Of a DNA stretch of 64,000 bases, positions 24,731 through 34,227 are shown one piece after another. The DNA comes from Niastella soli (GTDB lineage: Bacteria > Bacteroidota > Bacteroidia > Chitinophagales > Chitinophagaceae). Positions within the stretch are counted from its first letter, which is position 1, and each line of letters starts with the position of its first letter. Under the pieces are notes generated by a model that was given only the letters and a program-made list of their open reading frames with translations, made no database searches and was not told the origin of the DNA. The translations under genes were made by a program, and so were the position numbers. Location: positions 124,001 to 188,000 of the forward strand of contig NZ_JAGHKO010000004.1 in assembly GCF_017742245.1 (NCBI RefSeq). Reading direction: 5' to 3'.

Positions 24731-27190
24731 ATGAGAACGCCAACCAACCTGTTTATAATCATACTGTTAACAGTCTCATTCATAAGCAGGGCACAAACCA
24801 ACACCCCAGCCAAGCTTAAAGGGAAAGTATCAGCCACCAACCAATCGACCCTGTCTGCCGCCACTATAACCTTATTAAAGGCGAAAGATTCCAGTGTAGT
24901 AAAAATGTCCGTGACCGACCAGGAAGGTCAGTATTCGTTCGATAATCCGCCCAAAGGAAAGTACCTGGTAGCCGCTTCAGCGGTAGGATATGAAAAACAA
25001 TATTCAGCCCCTTTTACCATTTCAGCCGAAACCCCTGTACTCGAATTAACCACTATAGTTCTTAATCCACGGTCAAATGATCTGAAATCGGTGACGATAA
25101 GCGCCCGTAAACCCATGGTTGAACAAAAGATCGACCGCACGGTAGTGAATGTGGACGCCTTTATCAGCAATACAGGCGCCAATGCGCTGGAAGCCCTGGA
25201 AAAATCACCGGGCGTTCAGGTAGATAAAGACGGGAATATCAGCCTGAAAGGCAAACAGAGCGTAATTGTATTGATCGATGGCCGTCCTTCATACATCAGT
25301 GGCGCCGACCTGGCCAATATGTTAAAGGGCATGCAGGCCTCGCAACTGGAACAAATTGAGATCATGACCAACCCACCGGCCCGGTACGACGCATCAGGCA
25401 ATGCCGGTATCATTAACATCAAAACCAAGAAGAACAAGACAAAAGGCTTTAACGGCAATATAAGCGCCGGTGTAGGGCAGGGGGTATACTTCAAAACGAA
25501 TGAAAGCCTCAGTTTGAATTACCGGAACGGAAAAGTGAATCTTTTCAGCAACTACAGTTTTGGCCAGAATAACAATTTTCAGCAACTGGAGATCTTCCGT
25601 CGATATAAGAATGACGATGAGACCACCAACGCCATTTTTGAACAGGTAGCCTACATGAAACGCCGCAACACCAGCAACAACCTGAAACTGGGCATGGATT
25701 ATAGTGTAACTGATAAAACCACCATAGGTTTTGTATTGAGCGGTGTATACAATCCGGAAAGCAGCGTTAACAACAATACCAGCTACCTCGAAAACCCTGA
25801 TTACCGGATTGATTCCATAGCCACTGCCAGCTCATCCATTCACGGCATTTGGAAAAACGCCAGTGTGAACCTGAATATGCGCCACCAGTTCGATACTACC
25901 GGTCGCGAGTTGACCACCGACCTGGATTATATCGTATATGACAATGGGAACGATCAGCATTTCATTAATACCACGTATGAACCCAACTGGTTAAAACGCT
26001 ATGAAGAACAATTACTGGGCGTGTTGCCAGTAACAGTGAACATTTATTCGGCTAAAATGGATTACACCCATCCATTGAAAAACAACGCCAAAATAGAAGC
26101 TGGTTGGAAAACCAGTTTTGTAGAGACCGTAAACAAAGCCAATTACTCTTTGTTAGAGGGCGATGAGTGGGTTACCGACTATGGTAAAACAAATTATTTC
26201 GATTATAACGAAAACATCAACGCAGCATATGTAAGCTTCAACAAACAACTTACCAAAAAATGGGGCTTACAATCGGGTTTGCGCTATGAGAATACCAACT
26301 ACAAAGGTCACCAGTATGGCAACCCCGTAAAAGGCGATTCTTCTTTTCAACGCTCTTACAACAACCTGTTCCCGACTGTATATCTTAGTTATGGCGCCGA
26401 TAAGAACAACCAGTTCGGCCTATCGTTTGGCCGCCGTATCGACCGGCCCGGTTATGCCAGTTTAAACCCTTTCATGTTCTTCATTGACAAATACACTTAC
26501 GAAGCAGGTAATCCTTATTTAAAACCACAGTATTCTAATAACGTTGAACTTACCCATATTTTTAAAGGCAAGCTCACCACCACTTTGAACTATAGTATAA
26601 CAAGGAACCTGTTCAGTGAAACATTCGATCAGTCGGGCTATGCCACTATCGTGAAAAGGAACAATATCGGAAAGCGGGAAAATTACGGTGTTTCCGTAAA
26701 CGCCCAGATCCCCGTTGCCAAATGGTTTACCAGTATGATCTATACCAACTATCGCTATACCCGTTATTCTGGCAAGTTGTACAACGAAGACCTGAATGTG
26801 GGAGCCGGTACCATTTACTTCAACATCAACAACCAGTTTAACTTTAACAAAGGATGGGGGGCCGAAGTAAGCGGTTGGTACTTGAGCAAAGGTGTGGAAG
26901 GACAGATACAGCTGGAAGCAATGGGCCAACTGGCTGCCGGAATTTCAAAACAGGTACTGAAAAATCAGGGTTCTATAAAATTAAATGTGCGCGATATCCT
27001 GTACACCCAGATACCTCATGGCGATATCAACTTCAAAGAAACCGAAGCCCGTTTCAGGAACACCCGCGATACCCGGGTGGTAAACGTAACCTTTAGCTAC
27101 CGGTTTGGAAAACCAATTAAAAGCAACAATAACCAACGTAAAAAAGGCGGCGCCAGCGACGAACAAAACCGCGTTAATATGGGAAATTAA
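24731..27190 (+). CDS. outer membrane beta-barrel receptor (OMP_b-brl_3, TonB-dependent type)
   Basis: An 819-residue outer-membrane protein: signal peptide (about 1-22, ending SRAQ), carboxypeptidase-regulatory-like domain (about 28-110), plug-like domain (VNVDAFISNTGANALEALEKSPGVQVDKDGNISLKGKQSVIVLIDGRPSY) and a long barrel ending VNVTFSYRFGKP plus a basic Asn/Gln/Lys-rich tail. The tail after the last strand is unusual for TonB receptors but shared with its paralogue at 27925. Ligand unknown. These family members frequently occur singly near regulators or peptidases; none is adjacent here. Confidence 0.9.
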   Translation: MRTPTNLFIIILLTVSFISRAQTNTPAKLKGKVSATNQSTLSAATITLLKAKDSSVVKMSVTDQEGQYSFDNPPKGKYLVAASAVGYEKQYSAPFTISAETPVLELTTIVLNPRSNDLKSVTISARKPMVEQKIDRTVVNVDAFISNTGANALEALEKSPGVQVDKDGNISLKGKQSVIVLIDGRPSYISGADLANMLKGMQASQLEQIEIMTNPPARYDASGNAGIINIKTKKNKTKGFNGNISAGVGQGVYFKTNESLSLNYRNGKVNLFSNYSFGQNNNFQQLEIFRRYKNDDETTNAIFEQVAYMKRRNTSNNLKLGMDYSVTDKTTIGFVLSGVYNPESSVNNNTSYLENPDYRIDSIATASSSIHGIWKNASVNLNMRHQFDTTGRELTTDLDYIVYDNGNDQHFINTTYEPNWLKRYEEQLLGVLPVTVNIYSAKMDYTHPLKNNAKIEAGWKTSFVETVNKANYSLLEGDEWVTDYGKTNYFDYNENINAAYVSFNKQLTKKWGLQSGLRYENTNYKGHQYGNPVKGDSSFQRSYNNLFPTVYLSYGADKNNQFGLSFGRRIDRPGYASLNPFMFFIDKYTYEAGNPYLKPQYSNNVELTHIFKGKLTTTLNYSITRNLFSETFDQSGYATIVKRNNIGKRENYGVSVNAQIPVAKWFTSMIYTNYRYTRYSGKLYNEDLNVGAGTIYFNINNQFNFNKGWGAEVSGWYLSKGVEGQIQLEAMGQLAAGISKQVLKNQGSIKLNVRDILYTQIPHGDINFKETEARFRNTRDTRVVNVTFSYRFGKPIKSNNNQRKKGGASDEQNRVNMGN

Positions 27191-27253
27191 CCAACACATC
27201 TATAGAAACAGTTAGCTCGTATATGATAACAGGTGGTTAACAATTTACAGCTG

Positions 27254-27261
27254 TACTTTTG
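27254..27261 (+). promoter_or_regulatory. possible -7 element in the inter-receptor gap
   Basis: TACTTTTG fits the -7 consensus but lacks a -33 partner. If active, it would give a transcript of about 420 bases ending at the terminator at 27659-27690 and containing the small reading frame at 27508. Confidence 0.3.
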
Positions 27262-27507
27262 TTAAACCATCACGAACAGAACGAGTCCCAATAACAGCCC
27301 GGGCTTTGAAGAAAAAAGAGGATTAAAAAAGGATTTTAAGAGTACAATAGCTTAGCGTGGCACAGTTTCTGAATAAGGTATAATAGCTGTTTGAAAAGAA
27401 GAAATGATCAAAAAGAGTATTTAGTTTTTTTTAACAGTGGACAACGAAACCTTTTTTACCGTTTAAGCGTCTTATATATAAAGCGGCAATAAAAAACAGA
27501 ATGGACA

Positions 27508-27576
27508 ATGAGAAAGATAATACTAATAGCAATAGCCCTTGTTTACCTGGTAGGATGTGGAATTTCTTATATGTAA
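27508..27576 (+). CDS. putative 22-residue lipoprotein (micro-lipoprotein)
   Basis: A 23-codon frame in the 734-base gap between the paralogous receptors. It encodes a basic N-terminus (MRK), a hydrophobic stretch and the lipobox LVGC with Cys17, then five residues (GISYM). This is a complete lipoprotein signal peptide with a mature lipopeptide of only six residues, reminiscent in layout of entericidins and colicin-release lysis proteins, without sequence proof of kinship. A -7-like element lies about 250 bases upstream and a strong terminator 83 bases downstream. Chance is possible for so short a frame; a minus-strand frame (27431-27622) overlaps but has no support. Confidence 0.4.
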   Translation: MRKIILIAIALVYLVGCGISYM

Positions 27577-27658
27577 AGAACAAATAATTAAGTAAATAAA
27601 TTTCTTCATAAATAGCAGTCATACAGTTTTTCTCATAAGCAGTTAGTTTTGGTTAACG

Positions 27659-27690
27659 AGGCCCCATTTCTATGGGGCCTTTACTTTTTT
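27659..27690 (+). terminator. terminator in the inter-receptor gap
   Basis: Perfect 9-bp stem AGGCCCCAT/ATGGGGCCT with a 4-base loop and a T-rich tail, 470 bases past the first receptor gene. The distance suggests an independent short transcript or a long 3' region. Confidence 0.85.
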
Positions 27691-27924
27691 CAGGAAGTTT
27701 TGGTTTGTTGATCCAACTGTAGATGAACCTCCACACCCTTCATCCTTCAACTTTCTCTCCACCCACCTTTCTTCCCTCATTTTTTCCGCTGGTGTATTGA
27801 TACGGAATATACTCCCCTTGTACAGGTATAAATACGGATTATCATTAACCGTTTTTTAATATCGTAAATAGATTGCACCTTACAGTTGAGATTCCACCGT
27901 TAGAAACCTTCAACTGACCTGCAC

Positions 27925-30414
27925 ATGAAAAACAGTTTTACCTGGTTATGGGGCATATTGTATTTCCTCTCCATTGAAGTTATTGGGCAAAATAAAACGG
28001 GTAAGATCAGCGGCGTTATCACCGATGATAATGCCCAGGCAGTAGAATCGGCCTCCGCATCCCTGCAACGGGCCAAAGATTCTTCACTTGTGAAAGTGGC
28101 GGTTTCTGACAGGTACGGATTGTTCGAATTCGAGAATCTGCCCGAAGGCGATTATTTTGTGACCGTTACAGCAGTAGGGTTTGCAAAAGCCAGCAGTAAA
28201 CGATTTATCCTTTCATCATCATCAGTTTATAAAGTCCCATCCTTTCAACTAAAAAGATCCGAAGCCAAATCACTGGGCTCCGTAACAGTTACCGGAAAAA
28301 GACCCCTGATCGAAAACAAGATCGATCGTATGGTGGTGAATGTTGAAGCTGCGCCTTCCAATGCCGGTGCTTCGGCCCTGGAAGTACTGGAAAAATCGCC
28401 CGGCGTAACCGTTAGTAATGAAGGCGAGATCAGTTTAAAAGGAAAACAGGGGGTGCGCATTCTACTCGATGGCAAACCCACTTATTTATCGGCAGCCGAC
28501 CTGGCCAATGTACTGAAGAATCTGCCTGCCTCCGCCCTTGACCAGATAGAGATCATGACCAACCCACCGGCCCGGTACGAAGCCAGTGGCAATTCAGGCA
28601 TCATTAACATAAAAACAAAGAAAAGCCTGAACGAAGGGCTGAATGGCAGTGTAACCCTGGGGGGGACCGTTAGTTTTTTTAAACGGAATGATGAATGGCT
28701 ATACCCGGTGAAAACAACCACCAGCATCAATCTAAATTACCGAAAAGGGAAATGGAACCTGTTTGGGAACTATAATTATAACTATCGCGAAGGAAATGGT
28801 ACGCTTGACCTTACCCGCCGCTTTTTTGAAAAAGACGGCACCCTGAACTCAAGTTCCTATACTCATACCGATTTTAATTTCCGGAATAACAACCAAACCC
28901 TGAAACTGGGTTTTGATTACTATCTCGATAAAAAGAATGTCCTTGGGATAGTGGTGAATGGGTTTGGCTTTTTTGGCCGGCCAACCCCCGTCAGCAACCA
29001 GGTCATCAGCAAGCCCGATGGCAGCACAGAGTCAGTACTGGCCTCGAATAACATCAATAAGAACGATTTCTTTAATTATTCTACCAACCTCAATTACAAA
29101 CATACGTTCGATTCAGCCGGCCGGGAGCTTACGGTAGACCTTGATTATATGGGCTACTCCAACAGCGCCCAAAACACTTTGTACACCTCCATTTATGATA
29201 ATTGGGGCAACAGCCTGGGTAACCTGACCTTATATGGCGACATTCCCGGTCTGATAAACATCTATTCAATCAAAAGCGATTATGTACATCCGCTCAAAAA
29301 CAACCTGCGCCTCGATGCCGGGATAAAACTGAGCGATGTAAAGAACGACAATGAAGTAAAATACCAACGCAATGACAATGGCACCTGGCAACCAGATAAC
29401 CGAAGCAATCATTTTATATACAGGGAAAACATCAATGCCGGGTATGTAAGTCTGAATAAAAAATGGAAGAAATGGAGCGCCCAGGTTGGTTTTCGTATTG
29501 AAAATACCATTGCCAAAGGAAACCAGGTCACAACCGACTCCAGCTTTACCCGTAACTATACCAACCTTTTCCCAACGGGTTACATTAATTACGAGGTCAA
29601 TAAAAAGCATGCATTCACCCTTTCGTACGGCAGACGCATTGAGCGGCCCAATTACCAGGACCTGAACCCGTTTATCTGGTTCCTTGATTCATTGCAATAC
29701 CGCCAGGGCAACCCGTACCTGTTACCCCAATATGCCAATAACATTGAATTAAGACATACACTTAATGGCAAGTTCACTACTACCATCAATTACACGGTGA
29801 CAGACGATGTAATATCGCAGCTGTTAAAACAGAATACCGAAAAAAGGATCACTTACCTTACAACAGACAATGTGGCCCGGCTCAAAAATATCGGACTGGC
29901 AATAAATGCGCCTTTTTCACCCCTAAAAGGCTGGAACGTAAACCTGTTTGTGAACGTGTTCAACAACCGGTATGAAGGGATCTATTATAACTCCTATACC
30001 GGCAATAACGATCCTATAGACCTAAGCTATACTTCGGCATCGGTGAACGTTAGTAATAATTTTAGTTTTAAAAAAGGCTGGAGTGCTGAAGTGAGCGGGT
30101 GGTACCGGGGTAAGACCATTGAACAACTGACCATTGCCGAACCCATGTATTTTATGAACCTGGCCGGCCAAAAGCTGGTAATGAAAGGGAAGGGCACGGT
30201 GCGACTGAATATCCGGGACCCATTCCACTGGCAGGTATATAAAGGAAATACCCAGTACAGCGATATTGATGTGAAAATATATAACCGATGGGACAACCGG
30301 AACGTTACTGTCACCTTTAGTTACCGGTTTGGTAAAACCTCTATAGCCCAGGCCCGCCGCCGCAGTAGCGGGGTTACCGATGAACAGAACAGGGCAGGAG
30401 GGCAGGGACAGTAA
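27925..30414 (+). CDS. outer membrane beta-barrel receptor (OMP_b-brl_3, TonB-dependent type), paralogue
   Basis: An 829-residue paralogue of the preceding receptor: signal peptide (1-22), carboxypeptidase-like domain (about 27-110), plug segment (VNVEAAPSNAGASALEVLEKSPGVTVSNEGEISLKGKQGVRILLDGKPTY) and barrel ending NVTVTFSYRFGKTS, again followed by a hydrophilic tail (SSGVTDEQNRAGG). The tails of both paralogues share the sequence DEQNR. The 734-base gap and sequence divergence point to an old duplication. Ligands are unknown; both genes run in the same direction and are probably separately controlled. Confidence 0.9.
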   Translation: MKNSFTWLWGILYFLSIEVIGQNKTGKISGVITDDNAQAVESASASLQRAKDSSLVKVAVSDRYGLFEFENLPEGDYFVTVTAVGFAKASSKRFILSSSSVYKVPSFQLKRSEAKSLGSVTVTGKRPLIENKIDRMVVNVEAAPSNAGASALEVLEKSPGVTVSNEGEISLKGKQGVRILLDGKPTYLSAADLANVLKNLPASALDQIEIMTNPPARYEASGNSGIINIKTKKSLNEGLNGSVTLGGTVSFFKRNDEWLYPVKTTTSINLNYRKGKWNLFGNYNYNYREGNGTLDLTRRFFEKDGTLNSSSYTHTDFNFRNNNQTLKLGFDYYLDKKNVLGIVVNGFGFFGRPTPVSNQVISKPDGSTESVLASNNINKNDFFNYSTNLNYKHTFDSAGRELTVDLDYMGYSNSAQNTLYTSIYDNWGNSLGNLTLYGDIPGLINIYSIKSDYVHPLKNNLRLDAGIKLSDVKNDNEVKYQRNDNGTWQPDNRSNHFIYRENINAGYVSLNKKWKKWSAQVGFRIENTIAKGNQVTTDSSFTRNYTNLFPTGYINYEVNKKHAFTLSYGRRIERPNYQDLNPFIWFLDSLQYRQGNPYLLPQYANNIELRHTLNGKFTTTINYTVTDDVISQLLKQNTEKRITYLTTDNVARLKNIGLAINAPFSPLKGWNVNLFVNVFNNRYEGIYYNSYTGNNDPIDLSYTSASVNVSNNFSFKKGWSAEVSGWYRGKTIEQLTIAEPMYFMNLAGQKLVMKGKGTVRLNIRDPFHWQVYKGNTQYSDIDVKIYNRWDNRNVTVTFSYRFGKTSIAQARRRSSGVTDEQNRAGGQGQ

Positions 30415-30447
30415 TGTTTACCACTCGCCGGCACCCGCTAAACAGGT

Positions 30448-30473
30448 AACTGGCAACCGGTAACCAGTTTTTT
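30448..30473 (+). terminator. possible terminator after the second receptor
   Basis: AACTGG/CCAGTT stem around a loop containing ACCGGT, then six T. Confidence 0.5.
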
Positions 30474-30609
30474 CCTACTTTCGTACTTCGTTCCGTTAGT
30501 ACGGCAACGCCCCTTTTGTTGTGATTTGCTTTCAAATTATGCTTTAGAATCACACTCATTCTGCCAGGCAGAATGCTTTCTGAGCTAATTAAAAATTTAA
30601 ATTTACGCT

Positions 30610-31101
30610 ATGCCTTCGTTTGACATTGTTAGCAAGGTGGATGCACAGGCACTGGATAATGCAGTGAATGTTACCACCAAGGAAATCACCAATCGTTTCG
30701 ACTTTAAAGGTTCGCACGTGGAGATCAAACTCGATAAAAAAGAGTTCAAGATCAATATTGAAACGGAAGACGATATGAAAATGCGCCAGTTGATCGATGT
30801 ATTGATCAACCGGGCCCACAAACAAAACATTGCTCCCGAGGCGTTCGACCTCAGCAAAGAATCCTATCAAAGTGGCAAACTGACAAAACAGGAAGTATCA
30901 GTTCGCAACGGCTTGAAACAGGAAGATGCCAAAAAAGTGGTGAAACTCATCAAAGACTCCGGTTTAAAGGTACAGGCGGCCATTATGGATGATATGGTAC
31001 GCGTTACCGGCAAAAAGATCGACGACCTGCAGGAAGTGATAAAACTCTGCCGGGGCGCCGAATTGGGCCTTCCGCTGCAATATGAGAATATGAGAAGCTA
31101 G
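30610..31101 (+). CDS. yajQ: YajQ family nucleotide/c-di-GMP-binding protein
   Basis: A 163-residue protein of the usual YajQ length, with two ferredoxin-like repeats. The start MPSFDIVSKVDAQALDNAVN and the segments NRFDFKGSHVEIKLDKKEF and VQAAIMDDMVRVTGKKIDDLQEVI are characteristic. Family members bind nucleotides, and the Xanthomonas homologue binds cyclic di-GMP and interacts with a LysR-type regulator; whether that applies here is unknown. It stands alone, followed by an inverted repeat. Confidence 0.95.
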   Translation: MPSFDIVSKVDAQALDNAVNVTTKEITNRFDFKGSHVEIKLDKKEFKINIETEDDMKMRQLIDVLINRAHKQNIAPEAFDLSKESYQSGKLTKQEVSVRNGLKQEDAKKVVKLIKDSGLKVQAAIMDDMVRVTGKKIDDLQEVIKLCRGAELGLPLQYENMRS

Positions 31102-31104
31102 CCC

Positions 31105-31203
31105 GGCAATCCGCAATCGTGAATAGCCCCGAATTTCTAAACTCACGAATTAATTGCAAGACTCAAGGCTTGGTAACCCATTGCCGACTGCCGATTGCGG
31201 ATT
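31105..31203. repeat. long-range inverted repeat after yajQ
   Basis: AATCCGCAATCG (31108-31119) and CGATTGCGGATT (31192-31203) are a perfect 12-bp inverted repeat around 72 bases. The loop carries words of the genome-wide set (cccattgccgactgccgattg). It may act as an mRNA 3' stem. Confidence 0.75.
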
Positions 31204-31500
31204 TCCAGTGTGGATAATATAGTGCAGAACAGGTGCAAAAACAGACCCGCCAAAATTTGGATCAGGCATAATTTTAGAAGTATCTTAGATACAGAAAATC
31301 GCAGTAGGCTAGTAAAATGGTTCAATGCGATTAGTGGAAAGCATTGGGTATACAGGTTATACGTGCTCGTAGCAGGTATAAAATGGATCCGGTGCTTTCT
31401 TTTTTATTTCTTGCCTGAAAAAATTTATTTTTACCTGCCGGTTTATTAATTTTCCTTTTTTCTTTAATTAATTATTAAAAAAGTCAGGAATAAAATTTAA
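31204..31500 (+). other. intergenic stretch without supported gene
   Basis: An 84-codon frame crosses it (31195-31449) but begins inside the repeat above and has no recognisable features; nothing else was seen. Confidence 0.5.
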
Positions 31501-31532
31501 TTTGGCGGAGTTACACTGGAGGGCTAATTTTG
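31501..31532 (+). promoter_or_regulatory. Bacteroidota promoter for rpmE2
   Basis: TTTG (31501-31504), 20 bases, TAATTTTG (31525-31532): a complete -33/-7 match. It predicts a start near 31539 and a leader of about 80 bases. Confidence 0.85.
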
Positions 31533-31616
31533 CGGCTTTGCTGATAAAACCAGTATAACAAATACAATAACAGGGTATACCGCAAAATCGGTGTACAATT
31601 TAAAAATCAAAGAGTT

Positions 31617-31868
31617 ATGAAAAAGGGACTTCATCCCGAGAACTATCGGTTCGTTGTTTTTAAAGATATGAGTAACGGTCACCAGTTCCTGAGCCGTTCT
31701 ACTTCTCCTTCTAAAGAAACCGTGAAATGGGAAGATGGCAACGAATATCCATTGATCAAATTAGAAATTTCTAATACGTCTCACCCCTTCTTCACTGGTC
31801 AGAACGTACTGGTAGATACAGCGGGTAGAATTGATAAATTCAAGAAACGTTACGAAAAGAAAAAATAA
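31617..31868 (+). CDS. rpmE2: 50S ribosomal protein L31 type B
   Basis: An 83-residue L31. The start [21 protein letters not shown], the [22 protein letters not shown] motif and the basic end FKKRYEKKK are typical. It has no cysteine, so it is the zinc-free (type B) form that in many bacteria replaces the zinc-binding form during zinc limitation. In Bacteroidota it is often the only L31, so a zinc-stress role should not be assumed. Monocistronic, with a strong promoter and a terminator. Confidence 0.97.
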   Translation: MKKGLHPENYRFVVFKDMSNGHQFLSRSTSPSKETVKWEDGNEYPLIKLEISNTSHPFFTGQNVLVDTAGRIDKFKKRYEKKK

Positions 31869-31916
31869 AAAGCGTAATTTCAATACAAACATTTTTGTTT
31901 TTCATGGCTATACTTT

Positions 31917-31947
31917 CCCTTTCCTTGTCTAAGGAAGGGGATTTTTG
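31917..31947 (+). terminator. terminator after rpmE2
   Basis: Ten-pair stem (31917-31926 with 31931-31940, one G-U) with a GTCT loop, followed by ATTTTTG. Confidence 0.88.
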
Positions 31948-32190
31948 TTTTAGATCATGGCTGTAAATGGAAAGTGAAGCTACCTATAAGATGCACCAGC
32001 CAATAAACTCCATAAATAATTTCAAATAAGCTGCACAAAGTTTTTCTCTCTTAATACTTAGTATAGGTATTCAGTACCTAAATGGTAGCATAATGGTGGC
32101 TAAAGTGTAGTGTAATGGTAGTCTACTGGCCTGGGTATTGTCTCAGGGTGCTCAGGAGATGCTCTGGAAACACTAGTCCTATGAGACCAT

Positions 32191-32234
32191 TCCCTGACCA
32201 CTATCAGACAACTCCCTGACCACTATTAGACAAC
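32191..32234. repeat. 22-bp tandem duplication
   Basis: Two adjacent copies (32191-32212, 32213-32234) differing only at one C/T position, built on TCCCTGACCACTAT. Confidence 0.9.
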
Positions 32235-32351
32235 TCCCAGCGCATTCCCCTACAATGGCGCAAGCATCCGCTTGTGCCGAATCTTGGTTTCCAATAGCCA
32301 AACCACCCAAAGAACAAAAAATGGCTTAAGTTTGGATCAGAACCAAGAAAT

Positions 32352-33413
32352 ATGAACAAACGGGTCTTTTTGTCCGACAAAGAAGTATCAGATCATTTAT
32401 ATCCCTTTACCCAAACCCGCGCCGTAGCCGATATCCGCATCGGTATTCTCACCATCCGTGAAAAATGGGAAAGGTTGTTGCAACAACCCGTATATGTGCT
32501 GAAGAAGGAGGAACAACCACCGGCCGATGCTATTGTGTTTGCCGCCAACATTGTTCCCTCAGCAGCATTCATTGAATCGATATTTGATGACAATGGCGAA
32601 CCTACTCGGGAGCCCGATTACAACCTGGTAAAGATCATTCAATATCCCTGGCATATTTTTCAGTTTAATGACTGGGCATTGCGGGAAGACTTCGCTTTAC
32701 TTACAAACAATCGTATTTCTGCCCCCATTCCTGAATTAGTACAAACTGTTAATCCCAACAACATCTTTATTGAACCGGGCGCCATATTGAACCATTGCCT
32801 GTTGAATGCGTCCACCGGCCCCATATATATTGGTAAGAACGCCGAGGTAATGGATGGCGCCATCATCAGAGGACCTTTTTCGCTGGGCGAAAGTGCCGTA
32901 ATAAAAATGGGCGCTAAAATATACGGCGCTACCACCATTGGTCCTTATTGTATTGCAGGTGGCGAGATCAAAAATGCGGTGCTGTTTGCCTATTCCAACA
33001 AAGCACATGACGGTTACCTGGGCGATTCGGTAATAGGCGAGTGGTGCAACCTGGGCGCCGGTACCTCCAACTCCAATATCAAGAATACAGCCAGCGAAGT
33101 GAATGTATGGCATTACCATAGCCGCGAATACCTGAAAGCCGGACTGAAATGCGGGTTGCTGATGGGTGATTATTCACGGGCTGCTATCAATACTTCGTTC
33201 AATACGGGCACGGTAGTAGGCGTTTGCGCCAACATTTTTGGCGAAGGCATGCCGCCAAAATTCATCCCCGATTTTACCTGGGGCAACAAGGGACTTAGCC
33301 TGTATGAATTTGAAAAAGCACTGTCAGACATCAGCAATTGGAAAAAATTAAAAAATCAGGCGCTTACAGAAGCTGAAATAACTCAATTGAAACATATTTT
33401 TGGGCAATCATAA
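32352..33413 (+). CDS. GlmU-family sugar nucleotidyltransferase-like protein (Bacteroidota variant)
   Basis: A 353-residue protein. The N-terminal half (1-130) is a diverged nucleotidyltransferase-like domain that lacks an obvious GxGxRM loop; the C-terminal half (about 135-325) is a left-handed beta-helix with hexapeptide turns (IFIEPGAILNHC, IYIGKNAEVMDGAIIRGPF, CIAGGEIKNAVLF) and the acetyltransferase segment GAGTSNSNIKNT. The layout fits the Bacteroidota 'alternative GlmU' that makes UDP-GlcNAc from GlcN-1-P. The exact chemistry is inferred from family. It is followed 31 bases later by tpiA, so they are probably co-transcribed. Confidence 0.85.
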   Translation: MNKRVFLSDKEVSDHLYPFTQTRAVADIRIGILTIREKWERLLQQPVYVLKKEEQPPADAIVFAANIVPSAAFIESIFDDNGEPTREPDYNLVKIIQYPWHIFQFNDWALREDFALLTNNRISAPIPELVQTVNPNNIFIEPGAILNHCLLNASTGPIYIGKNAEVMDGAIIRGPFSLGESAVIKMGAKIYGATTIGPYCIAGGEIKNAVLFAYSNKAHDGYLGDSVIGEWCNLGAGTSNSNIKNTASEVNVWHYHSREYLKAGLKCGLLMGDYSRAAINTSFNTGTVVGVCANIFGEGMPPKFIPDFTWGNKGLSLYEFEKALSDISNWKKLKNQALTEAEITQLKHIFGQS

Positions 33414-33444
33414 AAGGCCTTCACTAATAAAAAGACGATTACAT

Positions 33445-34206
33445 ATGCGCAAACAAATTGCTGCGGCTAACTGGAAGATGAATTGTACCTACCAACAGGG
33501 TGAACAGTTACTCGACGAGATCCTTTCTGCCAACATTGAATTACAGGCACACCAGCAAACCATTTTTGCTGTTCCTTTCCCATACCTCATTATGGCAAAA
33601 AGCGAAACCGAAGATGAAAACAATTATTTTGTAGCTGCCCAGAATTGTTATAATAAAAAATCCGGCGCTTATACCGGTGAAGTATCAGTTGAAATGCTGC
33701 AATCGATCGGTATTCAATTTTGCGTGCTGGGCCATAGCGAGCGCCGTGAATATTTTCAGGAATCAAATAAAATGCTGGCCGAGAAACTGGACCTGTGCCT
33801 GCAATACAATATCACGCCCATATTTTGTTGTGGCGAGCCGCTGAACATTCGGGAAGCAGGCACCCAGAACAGTTTTGTGGAAACCCAATTAAAAGAATCA
33901 CTGTTCCATTTGTCAGATGCAGACATCAAACGTGTGGTGATTGCTTATGAACCCATTTGGGCCATCGGCACTGGTAAAACAGCCACTTCAGAACAGGCTC
34001 AGGAAATACATGCGTATTTGCGCAGTGTACTGGCCAAACAATACGGCGCAGCAACCGCTGATGCCATTTCAATTTTATATGGTGGCAGCGTAAAAGCTAA
34101 TAACGCCAAAGAATTGTTTAGCTGTCCGGATGTTGATGGCGGACTGGTTGGCGGTGCTTCATTAAATGCGAGCGAGTTCATTACTATTATAAATAGCTTA
34201 AAATAG
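33445..34206 (+). CDS. tpiA: triosephosphate isomerase
   Basis: A 253-residue TIM-barrel enzyme interconverting dihydroxyacetone phosphate and glyceraldehyde 3-phosphate. Catalytic Lys is in AANWKMN (Lys11), His in CVLGHSERR (near 98), Glu in IAYEPIWAIGTG (near 169, the signature), and the phosphate grip is GGSVK...GGLVGGAS. The start at 33445 (MRKQIAAANWKMN) is the family start; a longer frame from 33400 overlaps the GlmU-variant gene. Pairing with amino sugar synthesis is likely coincidental housekeeping. Confidence 0.98.
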   Translation: MRKQIAAANWKMNCTYQQGEQLLDEILSANIELQAHQQTIFAVPFPYLIMAKSETEDENNYFVAAQNCYNKKSGAYTGEVSVEMLQSIGIQFCVLGHSERREYFQESNKMLAEKLDLCLQYNITPIFCCGEPLNIREAGTQNSFVETQLKESLFHLSDADIKRVVIAYEPIWAIGTGKTATSEQAQEIHAYLRSVLAKQYGAATADAISILYGGSVKANNAKELFSCPDVDGGLVGGASLNASEFITIINSLK

Positions 34207-34227
34207 TAGCCTATTCGAATATAGGTT

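Larger units (their letters stand above)
31869..32351. other. 483-base intergenic region
   Basis: Contains the rpmE2 terminator (31917-31947), words such as taatggtagcataatggtgg and gtgtaatggtag (near 32080-32125), and a 22-bp tandem duplication (32191-32234). No gene was found. Confidence 0.6.

Noticed and set aside
27431-27622. 63-codon minus-strand frame in the gap between receptor genes
   Set aside because: AT-rich, no start context or family resemblance, and it overlaps the lipoprotein frame on the other strand; likely chance.
31195-31449. 84-codon frame downstream of yajQ
   Set aside because: Begins in an inverted repeat and has no recognisable features or good start; the region behaves as intergenic DNA.
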